Source: Flavobacterium agrisoli (GTDB lineage: Bacteria > Bacteroidota > Bacteroidia > Flavobacteriales > Flavobacteriaceae). From it: a stretch of DNA of 64,000 nt. The notes under the pieces are model-generated. The model was not told the origin of the DNA. It saw nothing but the letters and a program-made list of their open reading frames with translations, and searched no databases. The translations under genes were made by a program, and so were the position numbers. Location: NCBI RefSeq assembly GCF_016522065.1, contig NZ_JAEHFV010000009.1:42496-106495 (forward strand), in the 5' to 3' direction. How positions within the stretch are numbered: the stretch's first letter is position 1; each line of letters opens with the position of its first letter. Shown piece by piece: positions 28,773 to 37,161 of the stretch.

Positions 28773-29828
28773 TTAATTAAAATAAAAACCATTTGGACCT
28801 ACACCCACGGTAAGTTCTTTTTCGAGTGTGCCGTTTAAAGAGTAAATATAAGCTTTGCTGTTGGAAGCAAAATCGCCTCCATCGGCAATATAAATACGAC
28901 CATCGTTAACGGCAAAACCATACATTTTTCCGTAATCAGAAGTGGATGTATATTCAAAAACAGGAGTAGTAGGTGCTGTAGTAGCAGTACGATTCATTTG
29001 ATAAACCCCGGTATTTACGGTAAAATAAATAACATCATTTTCTATGTCTAGATTTTTTGCACCATCAAGGGATGCGCCTAATGTAACTTTTGAAATAGAA
29101 TTATCAGCTAATTTTATTTTTACAATTTCACTTCGGTTACCATACGGACTTCTCATTACGTATAAAATTCCGTCTTCTTCTTCCATTGTATCAGCATCAT
29201 AACCAATGGCAATTCTACTTTCTACTTGATTGGTGTTCGGATTCACCACAATAATGGCATCACTACTGTAAGGTTCTGAAACGTATAGTTTGTTGTTTGC
29301 CAACTCAATACGGTTGGCTGTGCCGTTTAACGGAATTGTAGATTCTACCTTATTGGTTTTTAAATCGATAACCGCTATAAAATCGTCGGTGTCACCTGTT
29401 TCTGGATTGGCATACGCATAGGTGTTGGCATTGGTAACGTAGGCTTTTCCATCTTTCACTACACCATAACGAGGAGTTTTTAATCCGCTCTCAATTTTAG
29501 CAAGCAATTGAAAAGTGTAACGGTTTACAACGTTAATTACATTGGATCCTCCCGCAATAATATAGGCTTTATCGCCATCAAAAAAAATGTGCTGCAAATA
29601 AGTACCAATATAGTCGTTTCCGTTTACGGTGCTGTACACATTTGCGGTAAAAGTGCTTTGATCATCGCTTAAAAAAGAAACAGAACCACCGCTCGAATTT
29701 CCTTCGTTTAAGATAAACACACCATTATCATAAACCCCTTTTGGGTCGTTGGTTTTATCATCGTCATCGGAACAAGAAATAAAAAGCGAGGTGCATAAAG
29801 CTACTACTAACAATTTAGTGAGTTTCAT
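28773..29828 (-). CDS. BtuG-like surface lipoprotein, YncE/DUF5074-type beta-propeller
   Basis: A 351-aa lipoprotein (Cys19 in LFISCSDDDD; the acidic run after the Cys is a known surface-export cue in Bacteroidota lipoproteins). The body repeats short beta-blade units such as VINVVNRYTFQLLAKIES and FIAVIDLKTNKVESTIPL, the pattern of YncE-like propellers. It starts 4 bases after the BtuB-like receptor gene and so is under the same cobalamin riboswitch. In Bacteroides thetaiotaomicron, BtuG is a surface propeller lipoprotein that binds B12 and caps BtuB; the same job is inferred here from fold pattern and context. Confidence 0.78.
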   Translation of the reverse strand: MKLTKLLVVALCTSLFISCSDDDDKTNDPKGVYDNGVFILNEGNSSGGSVSFLSDDQSTFTANVYSTVNGNDYIGTYLQHIFFDGDKAYIIAGGSNVINVVNRYTFQLLAKIESGLKTPRYGVVKDGKAYVTNANTYAYANPETGDTDDFIAVIDLKTNKVESTIPLNGTANRIELANNKLYVSEPYSSDAIIVVNPNTNQVESRIAIGYDADTMEEEDGILYVMRSPYGNRSEIVKIKLADNSISKVTLGASLDGAKNLDIENDVIYFTVNTGVYQMNRTATTAPTTPVFEYTSTSDYGKMYGFAVNDGRIYIADGGDFASNSKAYIYSLNGTLEKELTVGVGPNGFYFN

Positions 29829-29832
29829 AATA

Positions 29833-31686
29833 TTAAAATTTAAGGTTTAAGTACAGGTTATAATTTCGCCCAGGCATGGGTCTATTTTCGAGGCTTTCGT
29901 ATGCCGAATTCCATAGGTTTAAAACTTGAAAGCCGATTTTAAAAGTGTTTAGAAATTTCAAATCATAATCAATTCCTATATTCGAAACTGTATAGGCCGG
30001 AACAATTTTACTTGGATCATTGTCCGACTGTGTAAACACCATTCCGTTATATAAAAACTGATACGTAATTGCTGCTTTTTTGTAACCATAAGCTATAGAA
30101 GCTGTGGTTTTATGATAGGGAACAAAAAAAAGCTGCTTTTTGGTTTCTCTATTTTCCGATACAGTATAAGCATAAGTAGCATTGCAGCTGATATGATTTT
30201 CGCCAAAATGCGTATTCCAATTCAATAAGGTTTCTGTTCCGTAACTGTTTACTTTATCGGTGTTTTGAGGAGCCCAAATGCCGTTATTAGCCGGAACCCA
30301 ACGCAGCAAATCATCTATTTTATAATAATAAAAGGTTTGTGTAAGACTGATTTTTTTGAAGCTAAAAACATTTCCGATTTCAGCTTGGTACGAATTTTCG
30401 GGTTTTAAATCGGGGTTTCCGCCTTCTTCCCAATACAAATCATTAAAAGTGGGAATACGAAAATTTCGAGATAAATTGATTTTTAAATGATAAAAATTTC
30501 CAAAGCCAACAGTCGAACCAACCGAAAATAAAACAGGCGATTTGTAATTGGTAGTAAACTCTTTTCGAATACCATACTCGGTTTGCCATCGATCGGTAAT
30601 TTGTTGTTTAGTCAAAAGAGCAACCGAAGTTATGTCGCGACTGTGATCGCCAAATCCACTTCCATAACCCTTTGTTTTGGTGTAATCGACTATTCCGTTT
30701 AGGTTGAAGTTTTTTGTAATGTGATAGCCCAAATCGGCTTTAGAAATCCAACTTGTCGTTTTTCCATAGGTGTAATTAGGTGACTCTATTTCGGGAAAAT
30801 AGTGATAATCCTCAGTAATGTAAGCCATTTTTAAGTTGGTCGTTAATCCATTAAAATTACCCGTATACGAAACTAAATTGCGATTAAAACCATTTACATA
30901 TTTGGATTTGGTTTCAGTTGGAGAAACTAACGACGTATTTCGGTCGGTATTGGAAGTTTGACTGTAAAATTGGAGTAAGTTCGTTTCATTTAATTGATAG
31001 GCAAGATTGGCATTAAAACCAATTATTTCGTATTCCCCATTTTGATTCCATAATGGCTCTCCTTTCCAATTGTATCGACCAATATAATCGTAATCGTTGG
31101 TAGAACTGTTTCGAGAAAAACCAACTTGGGTACTCCATTTTTGGGTGGTATAATTCGTTTTATAATGAATACCCTGTGTGTTAAAACTGCCGTAATCTAT
31201 TTTTAATTGATTCTCAAACCGATTTCCAAATGCTAAATCGGTATTCAAATGCACAGAACCTCCTATCGCGCCACTTCCGTAAATCACACTTCCTCCACCT
31301 GCTTTTACGCTAACCGAATTGAAATCGGCTCCCGAAATAGTATTAAAATCGGTACTGCCATTCATTTGCGAATTGATATTGATGCCGTTCCAAATTACTG
31401 CAGTTTGGGAGGCCGTCGTGCCCCTAAAAGCGACTGTCGAAAGCATGCCACGACCGTATTCTTTAAAATACAGTGTAGAATTAAAGTTAAGTAAATCAGT
31501 TAATAACGCTTCGTTTTGCGTGAGGGTAGAGTCGTTAAATTGTAAAATCGTTTGGCTTTCCGAAAATTGCTGTAAGTTACGGTCAGACACCAATACTTCT
31601 TGCAACCGATTGATGCTATCGTGTTGGGCTAAAATCAGTTGGCTAACAAAGAGCACTAATAAAAGGATGTATTTTTTTGCTGTCAT
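29833..31686 (-). CDS. btuB: TonB-dependent vitamin B12 receptor, BtuB-like
   Basis: A 617-aa outer-membrane receptor, signal peptide to about residue 20, plug domain to about 150 (LQEVLVSDRN as TonB-box region, AFRGTTASQTAVIWNGININSQMNG, then GGGSVIYGSGAIGGSVHLN) and a barrel ending YNLYLNLKF. Its length matches BtuB (about 600 aa) rather than larger SusC-type receptors. A cobalamin riboswitch lies just upstream, the cob salvage genes precede it, and a BtuG-like gene follows after 4 bases. The substrate is therefore assigned as cobalamin or related corrinoids mainly from context. Confidence 0.9.
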   Translation of the reverse strand: MTAKKYILLLVLFVSQLILAQHDSINRLQEVLVSDRNLQQFSESQTILQFNDSTLTQNEALLTDLLNFNSTLYFKEYGRGMLSTVAFRGTTASQTAVIWNGININSQMNGSTDFNTISGADFNSVSVKAGGGSVIYGSGAIGGSVHLNTDLAFGNRFENQLKIDYGSFNTQGIHYKTNYTTQKWSTQVGFSRNSSTNDYDYIGRYNWKGEPLWNQNGEYEIIGFNANLAYQLNETNLLQFYSQTSNTDRNTSLVSPTETKSKYVNGFNRNLVSYTGNFNGLTTNLKMAYITEDYHYFPEIESPNYTYGKTTSWISKADLGYHITKNFNLNGIVDYTKTKGYGSGFGDHSRDITSVALLTKQQITDRWQTEYGIRKEFTTNYKSPVLFSVGSTVGFGNFYHLKINLSRNFRIPTFNDLYWEEGGNPDLKPENSYQAEIGNVFSFKKISLTQTFYYYKIDDLLRWVPANNGIWAPQNTDKVNSYGTETLLNWNTHFGENHISCNATYAYTVSENRETKKQLFFVPYHKTTASIAYGYKKAAITYQFLYNGMVFTQSDNDPSKIVPAYTVSNIGIDYDLKFLNTFKIGFQVLNLWNSAYESLENRPMPGRNYNLYLNLKF

Positions 31687-31727
31687 ATTTTCTAAACTCT
31701 TTTTCCCGAGAGTTCGATTTTAATGCA

Positions 31728-31890
31728 AAAAGGCAGGTCTCCTGGCTCGCGTTTTGTTGATTTCCTTCCCACTCTACCGAGCAGTGGCTTGTAGTGACCA
31801 ACAAACATTCGTTTTCGAACTAAGCTTACAGTTGCGGGTACAGCTCAAGTTTTACACTTGATTCCCTTTTAATGTGCAAAAATAGCACAA
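31728..31890 (-). promoter_or_regulatory. Cobalamin riboswitch
   Basis: On the minus strand, upstream of the BtuB-like gene, the leader contains the B12 box with GCCACTG, the upstream AAAAGGGAA segment, the GTACCCGCAACTG element and the closing AGGAGACCTGCC, all in the order of the cobalamin riboswitch family. It ends about 40 bases before the receptor's ATG. Expected behaviour: with bound adenosylcobalamin, uptake genes btuB and the BtuG-like gene are shut off. Edges are approximate. Confidence 0.95.
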
Positions 31891-31974
31891 CCTAAACGCG
31901 CTGCAAATATACTGTTAAATAGTAGCTTTGTTGTGTTTTTTATTCAAAATAATAAACAAAATAGTAGTTGAACT

Positions 31975-32538
31975 TTATAGTTTTGATTCCGAATGAGATA
32001 AAGGATATTCCGTTCGGATAACTGCTCCAAAATCTACTTTAGTAGCAAAGGCTTCTGCTAAAGGAATTTGTTCAAAATAACATAAGATGCTCCGAATAAT
32101 TCCCGCGTGCGCTACTATAATGACATTTTGGGTTGACAGATTCTTAATTTCAGATTCTATAAAATCAAGTACTCTTTGATGTAATTTTTCAAACGATTCG
32201 CCATTTGGCACCGCAACCGAAACAAAATCGGTCATCCACGGATTGAGTATCTCTGTCGGAATTTCGTTCCAAGCTTGCATTTCCCAATCACCAAAATGCA
32301 TTTCCATCAGGCGAGCATCCACTTGTATTTTTTCTGTTTTGTTGTGTAGCTGTAAATAGTGGGCTAGCTGCAAACAACGCTGTAGCGGACTAGAAAATAA
32401 AACGGCATTATGAGGAAGTTGTGTTGCTATTTTTTCAAAAGCAGTATCATACGGCTGCGCAATTGCTACATCGGTTTGGCCATAGCAAATTCCTTTGGGA
32501 ACAACCGTTTCGGTATGTCGGACTAAATAAATTTCCAT
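31975..32538 (-). CDS. cobC: Histidine phosphatase, alpha-ribazole phosphatase-like
   Basis: A 187-aa cytoplasmic phosphatase of the histidine phosphatase superfamily. The nucleophile motif is LVRHTETVVPKG (His7), followed by ICYGQTDVAI, and the second catalytic His is in VAHAGIIRSI. CobC removes phosphate in the last step of nucleotide-loop assembly. It overlaps cobS by 16 bases and stands last in the run cobU, bluB-cobT, cobS, cobC, which supports the specific role. The 80-base gap after it leads into the riboswitch. Confidence 0.88.
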   Translation of the reverse strand: MEIYLVRHTETVVPKGICYGQTDVAIAQPYDTAFEKIATQLPHNAVLFSSPLQRCLQLAHYLQLHNKTEKIQVDARLMEMHFGDWEMQAWNEIPTEILNPWMTDFVSVAVPNGESFEKLHQRVLDFIESEIKNLSTQNVIIVAHAGIIRSILCYFEQIPLAEAFATKVDFGAVIRTEYPLSHSESKL

Positions 32539-33317
32539 AATCCTATAACCGAAAGATAAAAAATAATTTCACAAACTTGTTGTGTGGCTCCCAAACAATC
32601 ACCCGTATAACCGCCAATCCATTTGGTGAAATAATGAGCTAAATAACTTCGGGTAATCCAAATGGGTAATAAAACCAACAGCATTTTCCATTCGAAAAAA
32701 GCCAAAATACACAAAGGTACTAAGCCAAAGAAAAAAGCGCCCGCAACTTCTTTCCAACTATAATGTTGTGCAATGGGTTTGCTTTTGCTCAAGGCATCTT
32801 CGCGCACATATTGATGTGTAAATACAATGCTAATGGCCGCCAACCGACTAATGGAATGACCGCTAATACACAACAAAGCCAAAATCAAGAACGCGTTATT
32901 CAATTGCGAGCTAATCGAAAACAATTGGAGTAAAACGGTGAATTTCAATAGAAATAAAAGAACCAAACCAATGGCGCCATAGGCACCTATTGCGCTGTCT
33001 TTCATGATATGCAGGATTTTTTCTTTGGTCCATCCACCGCCAAAACCATCGCATACGTCGGCAAAACCATCTTCATGAAAGGCGCCTGTGGTCAAAATAC
33101 TGGCTATTAATGCCAAAACAATTGCAATGTTCGTATCAAAAAGCAACGAACTGAGGTAGAAAATTCCGAAGAAAATAAATCCAACAATCCAGCCAATTAG
33201 CGGAAAATAGCGACTGGGTTTGTTTAAAGAATCAGGGTGATGATCGATATGTTTCGGACAAGGAATTCGGGTGTAAAATAGGAGCGCGGTAAAAAATAAA
33301 TGGAGTTGTTTTTTCAT
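32523..33317 (-). CDS. cobS: Adenosylcobinamide-GDP ribazoletransferase
   Basis: Joins adenosylcobinamide-GDP to alpha-ribazole (phosphate) at the inner membrane, making the B12 lower loop. 264 aa with about six membrane helices and the CobS signature at residues 80-105: EDGFADVCDGFGGGW then MKDSAIGAYG, including the acidic metal-binding residues. It starts 3 bases after the bluB-cobT fusion and overlaps cobC, indicating translational coupling. Confidence 0.95.
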   Translation of the reverse strand: MKKQLHLFFTALLFYTRIPCPKHIDHHPDSLNKPSRYFPLIGWIVGFIFFGIFYLSSLLFDTNIAIVLALIASILTTGAFHEDGFADVCDGFGGGWTKEKILHIMKDSAIGAYGAIGLVLLFLLKFTVLLQLFSISSQLNNAFLILALLCISGHSISRLAAISIVFTHQYVREDALSKSKPIAQHYSWKEVAGAFFFGLVPLCILAFFEWKMLLVLLPIWITRSYLAHYFTKWIGGYTGDCLGATQQVCEIIFYLSVIGLWKFI

Positions 33318-33320
33318 GTT

Positions 33321-35006
33321 TTAATCTTCTTTCTGACTAATTCCAGCACTTTCAAAACTGGCCATTTCGTTAAAAAAAGCCACTGCCGATTGGATAATAG
33401 GGAAGGCCAAAGCACAACCAGTGCCTTCACCCAAGCGTAAATCCAAATCCAATACAGGTTCGGCTTCTAAGAATTGTAATAATTTTTGATGTGGTTTTTC
33501 GGCCGATTGATGGCAAAATATAGCATTTTTTTGAATGTTGGGTGAGAAGGTTTTGGCTATTAAAAAAGCTACCGTACAAATAAAACCGTCAACTAAAATC
33601 AGCATGTTGTTTTCAAAAGCAGCCAACATACCACCGGCCATTTGCATGATTTCGAAACCTCCAAAATGAGCAAGTTTCGATTTTAAATCGGGTTTTCCAT
33701 CGAAGTTGGAGAGTGCTGTTTGTAAAATATGTACTTTATGATGCCATTTGTCCATGCTAATTCCAGTTCCTCTTCCTACGCATTCTTCGATTGGGAATTG
33801 GGTTAAAATATGCATCAAGGCCGAGGCCGAAGAGGTATTGCCAATTCCCATTTCGCCAAATCCAATGCAATTACAACCCGTTTTAGCAATTGTATTTATA
33901 GTGTTTTTACCCCCTTCAAAACACAACTCGAGCTCAGCAAGTGTCATTGCCGAAGTGGTTAAAAAAGACTGTGTTCCTTTGTCAATTTTCGCATTAATCA
34001 GTTTTGTGTTGGTAGGAAAGTCGTAATTAACGCCTGCATCGACAATACAAAATTGAATGTGATTTTGTTGGCAAAATACAGTAATAGCAGCACCATTGTC
34101 TAAAAAATTGGCTACCATTTGGCGCGTAACATTTTGCGGATAAGCACTAACACCTTGGTTCGCTATACCGTGATCGGCTGCAAATACGACCAAATGTGGT
34201 TTTTGAAGCGTAAGAGTTAAGGTTTGAAAAACCGAAGCAATTTGAAAAGCAATTTTTTCGAGTTTGCCTAATGAACCTAATGGTTTTGTTTTTTGATCAA
34301 TTTTGGTTTGAATACTTTCAGCAGAAATTTGGGGTGTGGCATTTTGTTTTTCTTTTTGAATTTGCAATTGAGTTTGCACCAATTCATTTATTTCTGAAAT
34401 TTCGGTAACCGCCGGTAATTCCGATTTTTGTTTCCATTGCAATTGTTGCAACATGGGCTGGTTGTCGTAATTTGTGGCGGGCTTACCTATGCAAAAATAA
34501 CCTAGCGGCTCAATGTTTTCGGGTAAATTTAGGATTTTTTTAAATTGATAATAATTGATTATCGAAACCCAACCCATACCAAAACCTTGTTCGGTTAAGG
34601 AAAGCCAAATATTCTGCGCGGCACAAACAGAACTGAATTTTACTGCTTCATTGCTGCCCACAGTCCCAATGGTAAAACTGTTTAAAACCGAGCGGTCGTA
34701 TGCTATGACCATGCCAATTGGGGCTTCTTCAATCGCTTCTAATTTCAACGATTTGTATTTGCTTTTTTGAGTAGCATCATCGGTTAGGTCACTCGCTTTT
34801 TCATTATAATCTAAGAAGAGTGATTTGATTGCTTTTTTTACCTTATCCGATTTGATGATATAATAACGAGTAGCATCTGTTAAACCCACCGATGGGGCCC
34901 AATGTCCGGCTTGCAACGCTTTTTCGAGTACGTGCTCCGGAACAGGCTCATCGGTAAAATGACGAGTATCTCTTCGTGATTGCATAATATCATCTAACTG
35001 ACTCAT
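33321..35006 (-). CDS. BluB-CobT fusion: DMB synthase plus nicotinate-nucleotide:DMB phosphoribosyltransferase
   Basis: A 561-aa two-domain enzyme. Residues 1 to about 205 are a nitroreductase-fold BluB domain (SRRDTRHFTDEPVPEHVLEK opening, then GHWAPSVGLTDATRYY), which breaks down FMN to 5,6-dimethylbenzimidazole. Residues 225-561 are CobT: TKPLGSLGKLE, VFAADHGIA, GEMGIGNT, and the catalytic Glu527 in RLGEGTGCALAFP. CobT turns DMB into alpha-ribazole phosphate. Both domains keep their motifs and there is no stop or frameshift in the 20-residue Glu/Gln-rich linker, so the fusion looks functional. Product of one domain is substrate of the next. Confidence 0.93.
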   Translation of the reverse strand: MSQLDDIMQSRRDTRHFTDEPVPEHVLEKALQAGHWAPSVGLTDATRYYIIKSDKVKKAIKSLFLDYNEKASDLTDDATQKSKYKSLKLEAIEEAPIGMVIAYDRSVLNSFTIGTVGSNEAVKFSSVCAAQNIWLSLTEQGFGMGWVSIINYYQFKKILNLPENIEPLGYFCIGKPATNYDNQPMLQQLQWKQKSELPAVTEISEINELVQTQLQIQKEKQNATPQISAESIQTKIDQKTKPLGSLGKLEKIAFQIASVFQTLTLTLQKPHLVVFAADHGIANQGVSAYPQNVTRQMVANFLDNGAAITVFCQQNHIQFCIVDAGVNYDFPTNTKLINAKIDKGTQSFLTTSAMTLAELELCFEGGKNTINTIAKTGCNCIGFGEMGIGNTSSASALMHILTQFPIEECVGRGTGISMDKWHHKVHILQTALSNFDGKPDLKSKLAHFGGFEIMQMAGGMLAAFENNMLILVDGFICTVAFLIAKTFSPNIQKNAIFCHQSAEKPHQKLLQFLEAEPVLDLDLRLGEGTGCALAFPIIQSAVAFFNEMASFESAGISQKED

Positions 35007-35022
35007 AAAATTCTTGTTTTAG

Positions 35023-35532
35023 TTATCCTTTAATTTTTACCGGAATTCCCGAAACCATCAAAACAACTTCATCGGCTTTTTTTGCCAAATATTGGTTCAT
35101 CCAACCTTGTAATTCGGTAAATTTTCGACCAATGTGGGTTGGGGCATGTACACCCATTCCAATTTCGTTAGTCACTACAATCAAAGTTACGTTTTCTTGA
35201 GCTATCATTTTTTCAAACTCCAATTGTACTTGTGTTAAACTTTCGGTAACATCATTTTCGGTATCTACAAAAAAGTTAGTAAGCCAAAGTGTCACGCAAT
35301 CAACTAGCGCAATTTTATTTGAAAAGTCAATTTCACTTAAAAATTTCTCTTTTTCAATATTTACCCAACGTTCATCTCGGTCGCTTTGATGACGATCTAT
35401 CCGAGTTTGAAAATCAGCATCCCATTTTCGTGCAGTAGCTACATAAATAGGTTCGTTGGAGAGTTGTAATGCTAATTTTTGAGCATAGCTGCTTTTTCCG
35501 GAACGTTCACCACCTGTTATTAAATAAATCAT
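35023..35532 (-). CDS. cobU: Adenosylcobinamide kinase / adenosylcobinamide-phosphate guanylyltransferase
   Basis: A 169-aa bifunctional enzyme that phosphorylates adenosylcobinamide and then attaches GMP. The P-loop is GGERSGKSSYA (7-17), followed by the CobU motif YVATARKWDADFQTRI with its guanylylation region and RHQSDRDERW; VVTNEIGMGVHAP is the conserved second half. Length is normal. It is first of the four salvage genes on this strand and lies 16 bases before the bluB-cobT fusion. Confidence 0.95.
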   Translation of the reverse strand: MIYLITGGERSGKSSYAQKLALQLSNEPIYVATARKWDADFQTRIDRHQSDRDERWVNIEKEKFLSEIDFSNKIALVDCVTLWLTNFFVDTENDVTESLTQVQLEFEKMIAQENVTLIVVTNEIGMGVHAPTHIGRKFTELQGWMNQYLAKKADEVVLMVSGIPVKIKG

Positions 35533-35554
35533 ATTGTATTTTGGTATTTTAGGA

Positions 35555-35917
35555 TTAATAGGGACAATGACGACAGCCGTTTTGGCAACAATATCCTCTT
35601 TTTAAATGGTACCACGACGTAAAAACGTAATTTCCGTTTTCTACATAATAATCCAAATCGGGAATTAAATTTGTGCTTTTGGGAAGCAAGGCTGCTTTAT
35701 TGTTAACGGCTGTTTCGGGTGTGGTTTCGGCCACAAACTGCTCGATACGATAGAGGCAACTTTGTTTGAAACAAGTCGGACACAAACAATCACCGCCCGT
35801 TTCCAATTCGAAAATAGGAGGGAAATCATTGCACCAGCAGCTTTTACCGCTTACACTGTCGCCACAACTAAATTGGTTTTCACAAGCACTGCAAATTTTT
35901 ATTTTTTGTTTCGCCAT
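35555..35917 (-). CDS. Cysteine-rich CWC / DUF5522-type small protein
   Basis: Start chosen at MAKQKIKICSACENQFSC (120 aa); the longer frame from 35998 would add 27 residues and reach into the btuF promoter. The N-terminal part has a Cys pattern C-x2-C...C-x-C plus Trp-Cys (SCWCNDFP), the cysteine-rich CWC family; the C-terminal part ends GYCCQNGCRHCPY, the DUF5522 pattern. At least ten Cys suggest metal or zinc binding. It is 22 bases upstream of cobU, so probably co-transcribed with the cob genes. Function unknown. Confidence 0.75.
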   Translation of the reverse strand: MAKQKIKICSACENQFSCGDSVSGKSCWCNDFPPIFELETGGDCLCPTCFKQSCLYRIEQFVAETTPETAVNNKAALLPKSTNLIPDLDYYVENGNYVFTSWYHLKRGYCCQNGCRHCPY

Positions 35918-35983
35918 TGTGTAAAGATAGTATTTGTTGTATTTTTCACGAATATTAATAAACAAGAAATTTAGAAATTCTCC

Positions 35984-35991
35984 TACCTTTG
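35984..35991 (+). promoter_or_regulatory. Putative -7 element (TACCTTTG) for btuFCD
   Basis: TACCTTTG matches the -7 consensus and lies 22 bases before the btuF ATG. No TTG is seen at -33 spacing. No cobalamin riboswitch fits in the 96-base gap between this operon and the divergent gene. Confidence 0.5.
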
Positions 35992-36013
35992 TGAGCATCC
36001 AAAAAGATAATTT

Positions 36014-37156
36014 ATGAGATTTAATATAGGCAAATCAATTTTCGTGTTTTTACTTGTAATAATGGTTTCGTGTAAAAAACAGGAAAAAATTGAAATAGTC
36101 GAAACACCAATTGTACAAAATAGTATTGAATATGCTTCGGGTTTATCTATTCAGAAATACGAAGGCTATTCAGTAGTAAAAGTGAGCAATCCCTGGCCTG
36201 ATACCGATAAAAAGTTTACGTATATACTGAAAGAAAAAACAGCTCAAGTACCCGATAGCTTGCAACAATATGCCAATATTACGGTTCCGTTAACTTCAGT
36301 AGTGGTTACTTCTACCACGAATATTCCGTTTTTAGAAATGTTAGAAGTAGAAAATAAATTGGTGGGTTTTCCGCATACCGATTACGTTTCTTCCGAAAAA
36401 ACACGTGTTTTAATTGATAATGGAAAAGTTAAAAATGTGGGGCAAAATGAAAAACTGGATATTGAACAATTAATTGATCTGCGTCCCGATTTGATTGTAA
36501 CATTTGGCGTAGATAACAACAACCCGATGTTAGAAAACTTGCAAAAAAGCGGGCTTAGTGTTTTAATTCAAGGCGATTGGATGGAGCAATCACCACTTGG
36601 AAAAGCCGAATGGATTAAACTTTTTGGTGCTCTTTTTGCCAAAGAAGACAAAGCCAAAGAAATTTTTGATAAAATAGTAACCGGTTACAATCAAGCGATG
36701 AAATTGGTCGAAATGAGCGATGCCAATGCCACGGTTTTGTATGGTTCAATGTACCAAGATAAATGGTTTGTGGCACGCGGTAGCAGTTGGGTGGCGCAAT
36801 TTATGAAAGATGCTAAATCCAATTATTTATGGGCTGATTTAGAAGGTTCAGGTAGCTTAGGACTTTCTTTCGAAAAGGTTCTTGATAAAGCCAAAGAAGC
36901 CCAATTTTGGATTGCAACAGGTTCTTTTAAATCCTTAGCTGAATTAGCGGCGAGTAACACCCATTACAGTCAGTTTACGGCTTTTACCACTCAAAATGTA
37001 TACACTTTTGAAAGTAAATTAGGAGCTAAAGGTGGAACGATGTATTACGAATTAGGTCCTAGCCGACCGGATTTGATTTTGAAAGATTATATCAAAATTT
37101 TTCACCCTGAAGTATTACCGAGTTACGAATTCACTTTTGCTCAAAAATTAAATTAA
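36014..37156 (+). CDS. btuF: Vitamin B12 ABC transporter substrate-binding lipoprotein, BtuF-like
   Basis: A 380-aa lipoprotein (lipobox VIMVSC, Cys20) of the type III (helical backbone) binding-protein class that captures corrinoid in the periplasm. It has a Bacteroidota-type N-terminal beta extension (about 30-90) before the two lobes; PDLIVTFG and the following domain are typical. It is longer than E. coli BtuF (about 266 aa) because of that extension. It precedes btuC by 5 bases. B12 as substrate rests on the neighbouring cob genes; heme or siderophore importers look similar. Confidence 0.85.
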   Translation: MRFNIGKSIFVFLLVIMVSCKKQEKIEIVETPIVQNSIEYASGLSIQKYEGYSVVKVSNPWPDTDKKFTYILKEKTAQVPDSLQQYANITVPLTSVVVTSTTNIPFLEMLEVENKLVGFPHTDYVSSEKTRVLIDNGKVKNVGQNEKLDIEQLIDLRPDLIVTFGVDNNNPMLENLQKSGLSVLIQGDWMEQSPLGKAEWIKLFGALFAKEDKAKEIFDKIVTGYNQAMKLVEMSDANATVLYGSMYQDKWFVARGSSWVAQFMKDAKSNYLWADLEGSGSLGLSFEKVLDKAKEAQFWIATGSFKSLAELAASNTHYSQFTAFTTQNVYTFESKLGAKGGTMYYELGPSRPDLILKDYIKIFHPEVLPSYEFTFAQKLN

Positions 37157-37161
37157 AACAG

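Noticed and set aside
35918..35998. Longer 147-aa form of the CWC/DUF5522 protein from the ATG at 35998
   Set aside because: The extra 27 residues are not like either domain and overlap the -7 element of btuF; the start at MAKQKIKICSAC fits better.
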